Assembly: GCF_958298935.1 (NCBI RefSeq)
Contig: NC_084930.1
Coordinates: forward strand, 26,882,001 to 26,946,000
Source of the DNA: Phragmites australis
Lineage: Eukaryota; Streptophyta; Magnoliopsida; Poales; Poaceae
DNA: 64,000 nt
Direction of reading: 5' to 3'
A program made the translations under genes and the position numbers. The number at the start of each line of letters is the position of its first letter. The stretch's first letter is position 1. Shown one piece after another: positions 1 to 11,929 of this stretch. Below the pieces are notes generated by a model that did not search any database, was not told the DNA's origin, and saw only the letters and a list, made by a program, of their open reading frames with translations.

Positions 1-687
1 CACAAGTATAACACAGAGCATTTGCACAAGCTAAAAATATCAAAATGCTATGTAGAGTAGAATATGGAGCTCATAATCGTATAAGTCTCAAAAAGAGACA
101 GTGACATAAGGGCACAAATTATCAAGTTTTCACAAATTATTAAGAAACTTGATTGCTCAATAGAATTTAAATTGCACAAATTATCAAGTTTTCACTTAGA
201 TCAAGTAAAGTAGTATCTTTGCGATATAAGAAACACATATTCCCCAAAAATTCTATCGTGAGTTAAACATTTGATAAAGATAGAAAACATTAGACGATGT
301 TCCCTAATCCATTGTTGTGAACCAAAAAGCCTAGAGTAAGATATTCATAAAACTAGGCTTAATACAAGCATTAAACAAGTCAAAGCAATTACAAACATAA
401 TGATCAAGAATATAGCATTTTATAGTCTACATGATTCATAAAATTGTCAAATTTCATCTTTAGAAAAGTTAGCTTGCTTGGAATGATTCATGTCAAAGCA
501 TTAAGAGAAGTCTAAGTTTAAAAGATTACTCCATACACCTACTCAACTTAGTCTAAATTCAGGTCTGGCAAATGAAAATGCTGAAGACATATAAGTCAAA
601 CCTCAACTATTATATTTATTTTAAAAGATGAGATGCAATACAAATGCAACAAATATAAGATAGAGTATGTACACCTGTAACTCCCCC
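1..687 (-). other. 3' non-coding part of a copia element (left edge)
   Basis: AT-rich sequence with no supported gene. Read on the minus strand it lies downstream of the copia RNase H block. A purine-rich run near 686-699 (GAGGGGGAG when read on minus) resembles a polypurine tract. The element's other LTR is therefore expected here or beyond the left edge. I could not align this stretch convincingly with the LTR at 3688-5637, so its exact nature is open. Confidence 0.4.
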
Positions 688-2193
688 TCACACAATGTCA
701 TATGTATAGTATACTTCAAGCTCTCCCCTTAAATAGTCAAATCTTGTTGTATCTAGAGGGTTAGTAAAGATATCGACAAACTGGTATTGGGTATCTATGT
801 ATCTCAAGTCAATGCCTCCCTTCTCATTATAGTCTCGCAAGAAGTGGAATCTCACATCTATATGTTTAGTTCTGGAGTGTTGGATTAGGTTATTGGCTAA
901 GTTGATGGCACTGGTGTTGCCACACAGAAGTGGCACACTCTTGAAGTCTAGCATGAAATCTCTCAAAGTAGCAACCATCCACAAAATCTAAGAACAACAG
1001 CTAGCAGTAGTAACATATTCAGCTTCAGCAGTTGACTGTGCAACACTAGAATGTTTACGAGAAGACCAACAAATAAAAGAGATACCCAAAAAATGATAAG
1101 TATTAGAAGTACTCTTCTTGTCAATTCTATAACCAGCAAAATTGGTATCCGAAAAATCTTGAAGAGAAAACAAAGAGGAAGCAGAAAACCAAAGACAATA
1201 CTTAAGGATATGTTTGAGATACCTCAATATGCGCTTCACCGCTAGACGATGGGAAGTCCTTGGTGATGCTTGGAAGCGAGCACAAAGGCAAACAACGAAG
1301 TGGATGTTGAATCTTGTCTCCATCAGGTACAGAATAGAGCCAATCATGCTAATGTACTCCCACTGGTCTACCTCCTCGCCATCTTCATCCGGATCAAGTA
1401 CGGTTGAGGTAGCCATCGGTGTCGCCAAGGGCTTCGCGTCGCTTATGTTGAACTTTTTCAGCAAATCCTTAGTGTACTTCATCTGTTAGACAAATTTACC
1501 TTGCTTGTATTGCTTGATTTACAGTACAAGGAAGAAGTTAAGCTTGCCCATCATTGATATCTCAAAATTCTCTGCTCATAATTTCTACAAACTTGGCTAC
1601 AAGAGCATGAGAAGAGCCACCAAAGATGATATCATTCACGTATATCTGAACAAGTAGGAAATCAATGCCATGTCTAAAGTTAAACAAAGTTTTATCCACA
1701 GACTCCATAACATACCCATGCTCTAGTAAGAAGGACTTAATCCTATCATACCAAGCCCTAGATGTCTACTTAAGCCCATACAAAGCTTTCTAAAGCTTGT
1801 ATATTTTATGTGGGTATTTGAGGTGCTTGAAACCTTAGGGTTGATTGACGTAGACCTCTTCTTCTATGAACTCATTTAGAAAAGCACTCTTGACATTCAT
1901 TTGGTACAACTTGAAACCCTGGTATGTTGCAAATGCTAGGAGGATCCTAATGGTTTCTAGTCTAGCTACTGGTGCAAATATCTCTAAAAGTCTATCCCAT
2001 CTATTTGAGTGAAGCACTGAGCCATAAGTCTAGCCTTATTTCTAACAACCAACCCATCTTTCCCCTGTTTATTTTTGAAAACCCATTTAATGCCTATGGT
2101 ATGAACATTTAGGGGTGGCTCTACAAGGACCCAAACTTGATTTATCTCAAAATTTTCTAACTCTTCATTTATGGAATTGACCCTAAACCTCAA
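688..2193 (-). pseudogene. Copia reverse transcriptase / RNase H relic
   Basis: The minus strand encodes a decayed copia pol C-terminal half. 1984-2193 has the RT entry motif with 'IGIKWVFKNKQGKDG'. 1835-2017 continues with 'FAPVARLETIRILLAFA' and 'MNVKSAFLNEFIEEEVYV'. 1550-1660 holds the catalytic region, which reads YVND instead of YVDD. 988-1482 carries the RT thumb and the start of RNase H, ending 'AQSTAEAEYVTTASCCS'. 688-984 continues in the same frame after one TAG where relatives have a glutamine. At least one frame change separates the RT blocks. Family: established. Loss of function: seen directly. Confidence 0.85.
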
Positions 2194-2299
2194 GAACTAT
2201 CTCTTTCATGCCTTTTGTCTTGAACATGACATTGAGGTTTAGGGTCAATGCCATAAATGAAGAGTTTTTTTTTCTTAATCATGATCTTGGGAAATCCTC

Positions 2300-2780
2300 A
2301 TATCAAGCTTAGTGTACTCAAACGAGAAATCAAATTAAAGCTCATGCGCCCTAACCTCCTATGCCACATCCAAAGCTTAGAAGAAGGTTGAGAAATCAAG
2401 CACCGAGAAAACCCAAAATACTCAGAAAATCGGCTTCAAATACCCTCCCTAGTCGAGAAATCCGACAAATCAAAGCGTCTGAGGAATCAAGAACCCGGGA
2501 AGCATCACGCTTGTAGCGCACTTCCAAGTACTCATCCAACAACTAAGATACAAAAAGCAAATTGTACCCCAAATACTTCACCAAAGCCACATCTTTGAGA
2601 GTAAAACTCTCACTCACTCTTATCATACATTTGGCCTTCATTCTTCCTTTTCTATCATCCTAGAACGTGATGTACTTGTGTCGCTTCATTGGGGTGAGGC
2701 TGAAGAACCATGATGTATTTCCGGTCATATGGCGCAAACAACCAAAGTCGATGAGCCACTTGTTCTACATGCCTCCGCCT
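2300..2780 (-). pseudogene. Copia protease and GAG-pre-integrase remnants
   Basis: Short, out-of-frame minus-strand traces lie between gag and RT. Near 2330-2390 a stretch reads like 'LWHRRLGRMSFNL', the GAG-pre-integrase motif. Near 2640-2760 a stretch reads 'WLIDFGCLRHMTGNTSWFF', matching the copia protease consensus in which the active site is normally D-S-G; here the serine is phenylalanine. No integrase core (HHCC plus DDE) is visible between this and the RT at 2193, so it was probably deleted. Confidence 0.6.
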
Positions 2781-3125
2781 ACCACCTCAGAAGGATCAAG
2801 CTCGGGGTCACTGTAATTATCGTCCGTCATGAAGTAGAGGCCGATGAAGTCCTTGTTCTTCCTCTTGTGCTTCTCATGATCAAAGCCAAATCATCATTGT
2901 CAAGTGCGTCTACCGGCTCCTCAGTGATAGAAACCAAGGAAGACAATGCAAATCCACTAGGTGAAGGGTTAGCATAAAAAAAGCCACCTCCAGACTAACT
3001 ACCACAATTAGGTCCTGAAACTAACACCATGTTCTAAGACAGTGGATTTTCTAGGCCTATTCTAGCCGCCTTGGCTATCTCAGTGGATTTGAGCTTGCTG
3101 GATGACTCCTCAATACTCGAAATCT

Positions 3126-3650
3126 TCACTTCTCACATGCTACAATTAAGAGCATAAAAAAGTTTGATCGCCATCTTATGGTCAGAGTAAGATAAAACCC
3201 CAATCGATCTGAGATTGCTAACAATCCCATCAAAACGAGCAAACATGGCATCCAAAGATTCCCTGGGGCTTTGCACGAACATATGATATTCTTGATTGTA
3301 TGTGCTTTTGCGCCGATCCTTGATTTAGTTGGTGCCCTCACGAAAGACACTAAGAGTAGACCAAATTTTTTGGGCAATACGGAGGTGCTGAACTCTATCG
3401 AACTCATTACGACTCAAGCTTATGAACAATATATTTTTAGCATCGTTGTTGGCTTCATATTGTTCAATCTGGGTCTCAAAAGTGCGAGTGACACGAATCT
3501 CATAATTGGAGTCTACAATCTCCCATATTACACTTACTTGGCTTACAAGGTAAACCTCCATGCGCACATTCCAGTACGAAAAGTCATGACCTTTAAAAAG
3601 AGTGATCTTCCTATGTCTCTCTATTGTCGTCTATGGATCATAAAGCCGGT
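3126..3650 (-). pseudogene. Copia gag (UBN2-type) fragment
   Basis: Two overlapping minus-strand frames (3325-3567 and 3126-3407) encode a gag-like piece with 'MRMEVYLVSQVSVIWEIVD' and 'NNDAKNILFISLSRNEFDR', typical of copia capsid (UBN2 family). The frame changes inside the segment, so the protein is broken. It lies just downstream of the primer-binding site, as expected for gag. No intact zinc knuckle was seen. Confidence 0.7.
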
Positions 3651-3673
3651 GAAGATCAACAAGTGATTAAACT

Positions 3674-3687
3674 GGCTCTGATATCAA
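3674..3687 (-). other. Primer-binding site of the copia element
   Basis: On the minus strand, directly inside the LTR boundary, the sequence reads TTGATATCAGAGCC. This matches the initiator methionine tRNA primer site (TGGTATCAGAGC) with one difference in the core. It fixes the inner edge of the LTR at 3688. Confidence 0.75.
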
Positions 3688-5637
3688 TGTAGGACCAAAA
3701 ATGACAACTAGAGGGGGGGAGTGAATAGGTGTCTCACCAATTTCTTTTGAAACAGATGCATTCTCCTATTTTGTCACACAACGTACCTCCAGAACCGAGA
3801 GTGGAAGCAAATTATGAGAGAATCAAGTTGGTATGGAAATCCCCATAAAAACACATGGCTCCCGTGGATGTTTATGAATCCTAGGTTCTATTGAAACTCA
3901 TCTCACGGGTCATCACCACAAAAGATAACAACTTGAAGAAAGAATACTTCGAATCAACGAAAAGATCATCGAAAGAAGAGATTATCCAAGTTGATGATCT
4001 AGAGATAAGAGAATTCAAGACCCGCTTGTATATATTAGTATGTGAATTTTATGCCTCTAACAATAAGAAAAACAACTTTCCAATGTGGGAAAATTTCAGC
4101 TCAACACACAGAATGAAAATCGCAACCAGAAAGGGAATAACTCGAAACAAAACAAATGAGCTAATAGAAGGAAACTAGAAGGAGATGAGCAAGGTGAACA
4201 AAAACTTCATTTCATTCACAGGACAACTCTATTTTCGGTAGAATTACAAGGTAGTTTACTCATAAAAAGCTCTCATATATTACAAAGGCTAAGCCATACT
4301 CTCTCATTTTCTCTAAAACCTAGCACTCAAAGCTAAAATGATTGGCTCAAACCTCTCACACAGCCATATCCCTCTATTTATAGGCTTAGAAAGGTAACTT
4401 AGCCATTAAATTTTTTTTTCAAAAATATCTTTCTCTTCCAATGACCTCCTACCTACCATTGGGATATTTTGATCTATTTTCGCTCCGCCCATCGAATGGC
4501 CATGACTTTTTCATGACTTATTTTCACCTCGATGCAAGCTTCATGATGGTGCCACATGCACTCCATCCGTTCACAGTTTTGTGGTCAAACCGCGAAACCT
4601 TCTTGCACGCTTCTCAAAGCATGACTCACTGTCACTTGCTTAAGCTTTAAAGCATCCCAATGTCGACGGTATACTCTGTCTTGCGATCTTGACTGTCGGC
4701 AAATCTCTCTTGCTCCGGATCATTCAGGGCACCTTGTCACTTAAATCGGCATCTCATTCGCTTGACTTTGTCAACACATCGTTTTCATCTACTTTCACAC
4801 GCTTTGCTTGACTTCCACATGCATAGCTAGGATCACCCTCGACTCTGCCTAGCCTCCACGATCGTCCGGCACCAAGCACCCCACTTAGCCTTGAACATCA
4901 CACTGTCGACCATCAAGTTGCATTTATCACCTGCACATTAAGAGACAATCGCGCACACACATATATCTAAACCATCTCCAGTTAGTTCCAAATCAAAATC
5001 CTAAAATTAAAATATATCCCAGAAAAATCGTGAATGCCGGATGATCCGACGTTCACTCTTCCAGAGCGCCGGACCATTTGGCTTGTTCAACTCCTCAGAC
5101 CGGCCATTTTGCATTCTCTCTAGAAATATTAGTCTGGTGTGCCGATCATCTCATTGCCGGACCATCCGGTGTGTGCATCTCCACCAAACACCAATTTTGT
5201 AACCTCTCTGCAAGAAATAGTCCGGTGTACTCTCAGGCGTTCACATTGTCCATCACCTGACCATCCGGCGTGTAGTATTCACCCCAAACATGTTCTGCAA
5301 GCTCTTTGGAGATATTAGTTCAGCGTGTACTGCTGCCTAGCGTCGGATCATCCGGCGTGCACTTCAATTTTGCTTCTGAGTTGAAAAGCTCTGGCGTAAA
5401 CCTCATCTGAACGCTAGACCATCCGACGTGTTCAATTTCCAGAGCACCGGATCATCCGGCATGTGCAATTTTCTAGACTCAGAGACAAAATGCCAACTTC
5501 ATTTTCTCTGCAACTTTGGTTAGTCAAGAACTTAATTGCAACACAGATACATGCTCATGCAATCCAAAAACCAAAATAACAACATTATCAATCACTTATC
5601 ACATATAAATTAAGGCACATTTCAACTTGGTTTCTCA
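3688..5637 (-). repeat. Copia LTR with palindromic CCGGACCATCCGG-like repeats
   Basis: The segment begins TGTAGGACC on the plus strand beside the primer-binding site and ends TTTCTCA at 5637, where host F-box sequence starts. It is about 1.95 kb long. Between about 5035 and 5465 a short near-palindromic motif of the type GACCATCCGGCGTG recurs at roughly 60-70 base spacing. Such motif arrays are common in grass copia LTRs. The long plus-strand open frames inside it resemble no protein. Confidence 0.75.
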
Positions 5638-6107
5638 GTGTCACCACGAACACGACCTTACTCATATCAATCATGTTAGTGATTTGTCTATAACCAATCC
5701 CTTCGAATGTAGATGTTGAAACTTGGTTTGGTGCGTCCTTTGAGGCTTTGAGTAGTTCTCTAACCTATTTAGTTTTGTGTTTTGTCCAAACTTGATAACT
5801 CTCTTGCGCTATGCTGTGAAAACTCTTCTCAAGTTCATGTCGAGGCACATGGTCGCAATAGCCAATACTAGTTTATGGATAAATTGCTAACTCTTGTGAC
5901 AATCTTATGAAAGCTCTTGCTTTTCTGGATGACATATGAAATTTGCCAATTTGGATCTGATGTCTTCTTACATGGTTGATTGTTTTTCTAAAATTGTTGT
6001 TGGACAAGTTTTATGTTACATGGTATGAGACATTTTTCCCGCTTCAATATTGTGCAATGTTTGCTTCAAAGGAGATGTGACCAGCATGCATTTTTTCCCG
6101 ATACACT
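5638..6107 (+). repeat. F-box/LRR gene C-terminus and 3' flank, copy 1
   Basis: 5639-5719 is an open frame ending 'DLSITNPFECRC' plus TGA, the C-terminal tail seen in grass F-box/LRR (FBD-like) proteins. The rest is 3' flank that is clearly duplicated at 13230-13740. Shared landmarks are 'GTCCAAACTTGATA', 'CTTACATGGTT' and 'AAAGGAGAT'. The copy is truncated on the left by the copia LTR and interrupted on the right by the hAT element at 6108. Confidence 0.75.
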
Positions 6108-9100
6108 CACTGCCGAAGCTACTTGGGCTGACCTTGGTGCACTAGCACGATGGCCCAAATCAATTTTCAGCTGTTACCCTCAAGGTTTTGGCACAATTGC
6201 ATCTTCTTGGGCCAAAAACGTGCACCAAGCCCAACATTGCATTGTCGATTGCCTCATGCATGCACGCACGCCTGTGCCTGTGTCCAGTGAAGCCAGACGC
6301 GGTCACGCGGAGATGCCCGGACAATGAGACACCACTCGCCGTCGTTCCCGAGCCTCGCGACACCTCCCTTGCTCCTTCGCTCGCCAACTCGATCGCCTCC
6401 CTCGCCGGCCACCACAGTGCACCAAAAGAGCCGCCTGCATTGATGGTCTCTGAGTTTCTTCCCTGTTCCCCAGTTCCCCTCCTGTTGTTCCTTAGCTGCG
6501 ACTTCTCAGCTTGATTGCCGATGGTATGCATATGATTGCCTCCTCAATTTTGCATCTAATTCGATTTATTTGGTGCAAAATGAGTTAGTCTTTTCATCAG
6601 CCAGCTACTGATCCTCTTCTTTCGGATCCCCATTATATTATAGGGTTAGGGTTTGAAATTGGGGGTTTTGAAAATCGCAATTCAGAAGGAACTTATGGAG
6701 AAGTACTTGAAAAGAAAAGTGCCAGATAGTGCTAGCAATGTTGGTAACTCCCGACAACAAGATATCAATTGGGAACAAGAGATTGAATTTTATCCTGGCA
6801 AAAGGAAAGAAATAAATAGCTACCATCCCAATCTCAGGGAAGTGATGAGGAGAAAGTACTTGGAAAATGGTCCTTGCCAACCTCGCACTCTTGATTTTCT
6901 GGGAACTAAAATTGGGAGCAGAAATAGGCGGTTTAATCCTGAATGGTTTGATAAATTTGGAAGTTGGCTCGAGTATAGCGAGTCTAGAGATAAAGCGTAC
7001 TGTTTTCCTTGTTTCTTGATGAGAGAGCACTCTAACAAGGAGGCCGGGTATGAAGCATTTGTTGTACAAGACTGGAATACTTGGAATAATCCATCTAGGC
7101 TAAAGGATCACATAGGTGCTGTTGAGAGCCCTCACAATGAAGCATTGAAAAGTTGTGATACTTTGTTGAAAAGACAACAACACATTGATATTGCTCTCCA
7201 TAAACAGAGTGAAATTTCTAAGAATGCATATTTTGTTCGACTTAATGGTGCAATTGATACTGCTAGATTGTTATTGAGGCAAGGATTGTCTTTTCGGGGC
7301 CTTGATGAGTCAAAGACATCCTACAACAAAGGAAACTATAGGGAAGTTCTTGCTTGTTTGGTAGAGCATGATCCAGTTTTAGCCAAGGCATTCACAATTG
7401 ATGCTGTGGACAATAGTCTTTTGGTGTTTTCTGACATACAAAAGGACATTGTTAAGTGTTTTGCAAATGAGATTTTACATTCTATCCTTGAAGATATTGT
7501 GCATGCTGTATTCTGTTTGCTAGTTGATGAGTCTAGAGATGTCTCTTGCAAGGAACAAATGGTAGTAGTGTTGAGATATGTCGATAATTGTGGGCTTGTG
7601 AAAGAGAGCTTTGTTGGGCTTGTTCATGTGAAAGACACCACTTTTTCTAACCTCAAGTCATATATTGATTATCTATTTGCAAAATTGAAGCTGAGCTTGA
7701 GGCAAGTAAGAGGCCAAGGATATGACAGTGCTAGCAATATGCGAGGTGAGTTCAACGGCTTGCAATCATTGATCATGAGAGAAAATAGTTCAGCATATTA
7801 TGTACATTGCTTAGCACATCAACTTCAACTAATGGTTGTGGCTGTTGTTAGAAAGCATACTCCCATTAGTAATTTTTTTAGTTGGATTTCCACCTTGTTG
7901 AATGTGGTGGGTGGGTCTTCAAAGAGAAAGGACATGATTTGTGATATCAATCTTGAAGAAGTGCAAAAGGCCTTAGATTGTGGGCTACTTAAAACCAGGA
8001 TAGGATTGAATCAAGAGAAATGTCTTAAAAGACCTGAAGATACTCATTGGAGTTCTTACCATAAGTCTCTTCAAAGTTTGATTGACTTGTTCCCAACAAT
8101 TGTCAAAGTGCTTTGATTTGTAGAAAATGATGACAAGGATGGAAGTCATAGAGAACAAGCATGGGATCTTCTAGTGTACTTCCAGTCATTTGCATTTGCC
8201 TTCTATTTGCATCTCATGTTGATTATTTTAGTGACCACAAATACCTTGTCTGTTGTATTGCAAAGGAAAGATCAAGATATTGTGAATGCTATTAATTGTG
8301 TGAAAGCAACTAGAAGGCATCTGAATGAGCTTAGAAGAGATGGGTGGGAGAAACTCCTAAAAGAAGTGTATGCATTTTGTGACAAACATGATATTATCAA
8401 GTTAGAAATGGGTGAGGCATACATTGACCCAAAGAATACAAGACGAAAAACTGGAATTACTAACAAGCATCATTTTGAAGTTGATTGCCTCAATGATGTT
8501 CTTGATTGGCTACTTCTTGAGCTTAATAGTCGCTTCAATGAGACTACCTCTCAATTGTTTGTTTGTTCGGCTGCTTTCAATCCAAGAGATGAGTTTCATG
8601 ATTTCAATGTTGAGAGTTTGATAAGCCTAGCTAAATTATATCCCAATGAGTTTGAATCTGGTGAATTGAGGGAGCTTAGCCATCAATTGTCCCTTTATAT
8701 TGCTGATGTGAGGCATGATGATAGATTCTGTAGCATACAAACTATTGCCGAAAATGGTGGAGACAAGGAAACATCTTTGCTATCATTTGGTTTATCGGCT
8801 TTTGAAGCTAGTACTTGTATTATCTATCGCGCACTGCCACAGTTGAGAGGTGCTTTTCAACCATGGAAAATGTGAAAACATATTTGCGCAATCGTATTGG
8901 TGATGAGTACATGAGTAATAGCTATCTGCTATGTGGAGAAAGAGAAAATGTTGAAAGTTACAAATTATGTTGTGGTTCGTCGGTTCAAGACCTTGAAAGA
9001 ACGTAAATTCTAGAAGGTAATGTATTGTTTAATCTTTTCAATTCAGTTTCTTGTTCAAAGATGTTAAGCCATTTTGTCTACTTGTTTTGTAGGCCATGGA

Positions 9101-9291
9101 GGTTGGATAATTTATTTTGCTGATGAGTGATGCTCGTTATATTTTGTTCGCGATTTTGACGTTATTTATCTTCACTATGTTAATTTAACAAATACCATGG
9201 GATTCTTCACTTTGGTAAGCATTTCTATCATTACTGCCATGCATATGTTGAAGTGTGCAGCACTGTCTTTCGAGCTCTAGCTTCGCCACTG
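6108..9291 (+). mobile_element. hAT DNA transposon with terminal repeats and 8-bp target duplication
   Basis: The ends read CACTGCCGAAGCTAC at 6108 and, inverted at 9291, CAGTGGCGAAGCTAG: 12 of 15 match. The left flank 6100-6107 is GATACACT. The right flank is GGTACACT once the solo LTR at 9297-10163 is removed, giving an 8-bp target duplication with one mismatch, as expected for hAT. The paralogous repeat around 13715-13760 lacks the insertion and provides an empty site. The element carries a broken transposase. Its 5' part, 6108-6694, is GC-rich and contains no supported gene. Confidence 0.8.
6695..9003 (+). pseudogene. hAT transposase (TTF zinc finger, DUF4371, hAT dimerisation), broken
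   Basis: I start at the ATG at 6695 ('MEKYLKRKV'), because upstream in-frame codons lack an ATG. Order: a TTF-type zinc-finger region (about 6870-7080, with 'RFNPEWFDKFGSWLEYS' and the C-F-P-C pair), a DUF4371-like transposase core (about 7250-8110, with 'LLVDESRDVSCKEQMVVVLR' and 'GYDSASNMRGEFNGLQ'), then the C-terminal dimerisation region with 'TATVERCFSTM' near 8830-8865. An in-frame TGA at 8114-8116 and about two frameshifts near 8785 and 8835 interrupt it. The family encodes cut-and-paste transposases related to ZMYM-like proteins. With these breaks it should be inactive. Confidence 0.88.
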
Positions 9292-9296
9292 GGTAC

Positions 9297-10163
9297 TGTT
9301 GGAGTAAGAGATCGTCTTGCCCCAGCAAGTACGACGAAAGTTTCTTCTAAGGAGGAGACTCAAGCTTGGAGACGAAGTTTGAGAGTAAGTAACACCACAA
9401 ATGTATTGATAGTAAAAATATGGACCGGATTAGGGGGAGTATCATAGGAAGACTTTGTGATTGTGCTCCTCTGTGCTGTGTTGAGCGTGCTCCTTCTAAC
9501 CTCTCTTCTCCCAGATGACCACGACCCCCTATTTATAGGGTGATACGTAGCTTAGTGTACAAGTATCACGATGTACAAATATCTAGGACCTGACCGAATT
9601 ACTGAGCCTTATTCTAGATAACTACTTTTTACTCTATATAGAAGATAAATATCTATCATGGTAATTATTGTGGTGCTTGCACCCTGAGGGGTGAGCTGGT
9701 TGCCAATTGCGGCCTGGTGCCGTTCTGCCGGGGGTGGCAGGACGACTTTCATCGTGCTGGGGTGTCAGGATAAAAACCACTTGCACCAGCATTAATTGGT
9801 CGTCACCTTGTATCAGTTCGGCTGCAGGGGGTGTCCTTTTTTCCCTGATATTGTCTTCGGAGGTCGGCTGCATCTTTAGGCTTCAGAAGGCCACATGGGC
9901 ACCGACGGAGTGACCTGAAGGGGTCAGCAACCTCCGGGGGCCCAGCCTCCTACTGGGAGTCCGGAAGCTGAAGGCTCTGGAAGGACTTGCTGTAGCTTTG
10001 AGTCTTCGGAAGGCCACATACGTGCTGGAGGGGTCGCTCGAAGGGGTCCGTAGCTTCCGGAGGCCAGGCCTCCTTGCTGGGAGTCTGGAGGCCGAATGCT
10101 CCGGAGAGACCTTTGATAGCGACCGTCAACTAGTATCCTCAGACTGATCTATTTTCTCCAACA
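9297..10163 (-). mobile_element. Solo LTR inserted in the hAT target duplication
   Basis: Terminal inverted octamers TGTTGGAG (9297) and CTCCAACA (10163) bound an 867-base segment. It is flanked by 5-mers GGTAC (9292-9296) and TGTAC (10164-10168), a target duplication with one mismatch. On the minus strand a TATA-like CTATAAATAG lies near 9530-9540, which supports minus orientation. No internal retroelement domain follows, so it is a solo LTR, probably gypsy-like. Plus-strand frames within it are not genes. Confidence 0.8.
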
Positions 10164-11570
10164 TGTACACTACTGATGTAAAAATGATTTGTCTAAAAGT
10201 GATCCCTTTGAATGTAGATGTTGAAACTGGTTTGATGTTCTCCCCTTTTGAGTAGTTATTTGTCTAATTTTGTGTTGTGTCCAAACTTGATTAGTTCTGT
10301 TCTTCTATCATGAAATGAGAAACGGACTTTGTCCTGAAACTCTTAGCAATATCTAATGACAGTCTATAGATAAGTTACAGAATTTCGTGATGATCTTGTG
10401 AAGGCTATTGGTATTCTGGAATCTGGATGACATGTGAAATTTGCCAAATTGGTGGTACCTTGGAGCTTTACGTTAAACTCCGTCCGACTGATGGCTCACC
10501 ATTATCTATTATCTGACATCTCCTTGCATGGTTGATTAACGTTCCTTTTTTAAAACTCCTGCTGGACATGGTTGACCAATGTATTTATTTGTGCTGCGTG
10601 CTTGATGTTACATGGTACGTGACATTTTTTTTTCCTTAAATCTTTCCAACATTGTGCAGTGTTTGGTAAGGATATGTGACCGTGATGCATTTCTTTTTCT
10701 ACACTCGTTATCCTCATATTTGTCAAACTGATTATATATTAAACATATTGTTCAATTTAGCAAATTGGATGCTATTTTCCAACTGTACAATTTTTCAGTG
10801 TTACTGAGCAAATTTTTGCATCATCGGATTGGTGCCAGAAACGGCAGCAGCTCAAAGCATGCATGCACATAGTGGTCGTCCTATCTGTATGCTGCGCAGG
10901 AGACAGGGATACAATAGGTGAAATGAGTTCAGTAATATGTACAAACACAACGTCTAAAGCATCGAAATAATGGACGACTAGATTAACTAAGGCATGTTTG
11001 ATTGGGCTTCCAAACCCAATTAATTTGTTTTTACTTTTGCTTGAGATTTGGCAGACTTGATGCTGGAACATAATGTTACTATGAATTTTCAAGAGACTCC
11101 AACGTATCATCCTAACAGTCTCAGGTCTCAATACCGGTCCAGCTACATCCCTTTCTTTTGAGAAAACCAATTTCGAGTTTCGAAGAAGACATGCCTCCAA
11201 GAACAGCAGGAGTAACAGTATTCAGACGGTTATGTACTTATGTTTCTTACTGCTTAGCCGAAACTTGGCTACAGTTTCATAGTCTTTACCAATTTGACAG
11301 TCAAAAGATACAAGAAATTTGTTTCTGAACACTCTGAGATACGACACAATCAAAATTCTGATGCATAATTGCCTCCCTCCCATTGCACAAAACAACATCG
11401 CTCAGGTTTATGATTTTTTGCCTCTTTGAAATATTATCATTGCAGATGAGTTCATCATCACTAAATAGCCAAAAGTGACATGGATACGTTGAGGAACAGT
11501 TATCGCTAAACAGCCGAAGAAAAACATCATTACGTTGACGAACAGTTTATCCTCCACATACCAGGAATGC
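10164..11570 (+). repeat. F-box/LRR C-terminus and 3' flank, copy 2, with downstream sequence
   Basis: Copy 2 resumes after the hAT and solo LTR. 10183-10224 reads 'DLSKSDPFECRC' plus TGA, the F-box protein tail. The following sequence to about 10990 matches 13740-14640, with landmarks 'CGTGATGATCTTGTGAAGG', 'GACATGGTTAACCAA' and 'CAGCCGCTCAAGGC'. From about 11200 to 11440 it matches 19080-19290 ('AGTAACAGTATTCA', 'TTTGACAGTCA'). This shows the duplication extends well beyond the gene tail. No intact gene is visible. Confidence 0.7.
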
Positions 11571-11574
11571 AGAC

Positions 11575-11905
11575 CACTGTTACCATATTGCCAAAGCAGA
11601 GAGAGGTAGGCTCCCTGACCGCCGATGTGAACCCAGTGGAATCGGAGACACTGTGATCCGCACCTGTTCACGGCTTCCTCGACAGCTTCCAGCCTCCCGA
11701 GGCCGAGCTCGGCAACGGAGCCCCCCCGGGGCCGCCGGTTCTTGGCGAGTGCACCGCCATTCGACCGCATCGAGCTCGTGTTGGGCCACCGAATTGGCTG
11801 CTTGCGTGACATTCTGGCCCATTAAAGCTCTTGATCGTGGAGTTTTTTTTATTTTTATATTTTTTATAACTAATATTTAAATAAATAGACTTAACTAAAA
11901 AGCTG
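11575..11905 (-). other. Unrecognised open frame and AT-rich spacer
   Basis: A GC-rich minus-strand frame (about 11580-11822, with 'VEEAVNRCGSQCLRFHWVH') is open but matches no family I recognise. Its start and splice context are unclear. 11830-11905 is T-rich spacer. It lies beside the inverted F-box half and could be part of that rearranged gene or chance coding potential. Confidence 0.25.
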
Positions 11906-11929
11906 ATGCTACAGTAACAACGTCAGCAC

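Larger units (their letters stand above)
1..5637 (-). mobile_element. Degenerate Ty1/copia LTR retrotransposon (truncated by window)
   Basis: Reading right to left on the minus strand the order is LTR (3688-5637), primer-binding site, gag, protease and GAG-pre-integrase traces, reverse transcriptase, RNase H. That is the copia order apart from a missing integrase core. Frames are broken by stops and shifts throughout, so it cannot encode a working polyprotein. The right LTR ends at 5637 directly against codons of an F-box/LRR gene C-terminus, so the element inserted into that gene copy. The left end and the second target duplication lie outside the window. Confidence 0.8.

Noticed and set aside
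8815..9006. Separate small gene at the end of the hAT element
   Set aside because: It is the dimerisation region of the same transposase in a shifted frame ('TATVERCFSTM').
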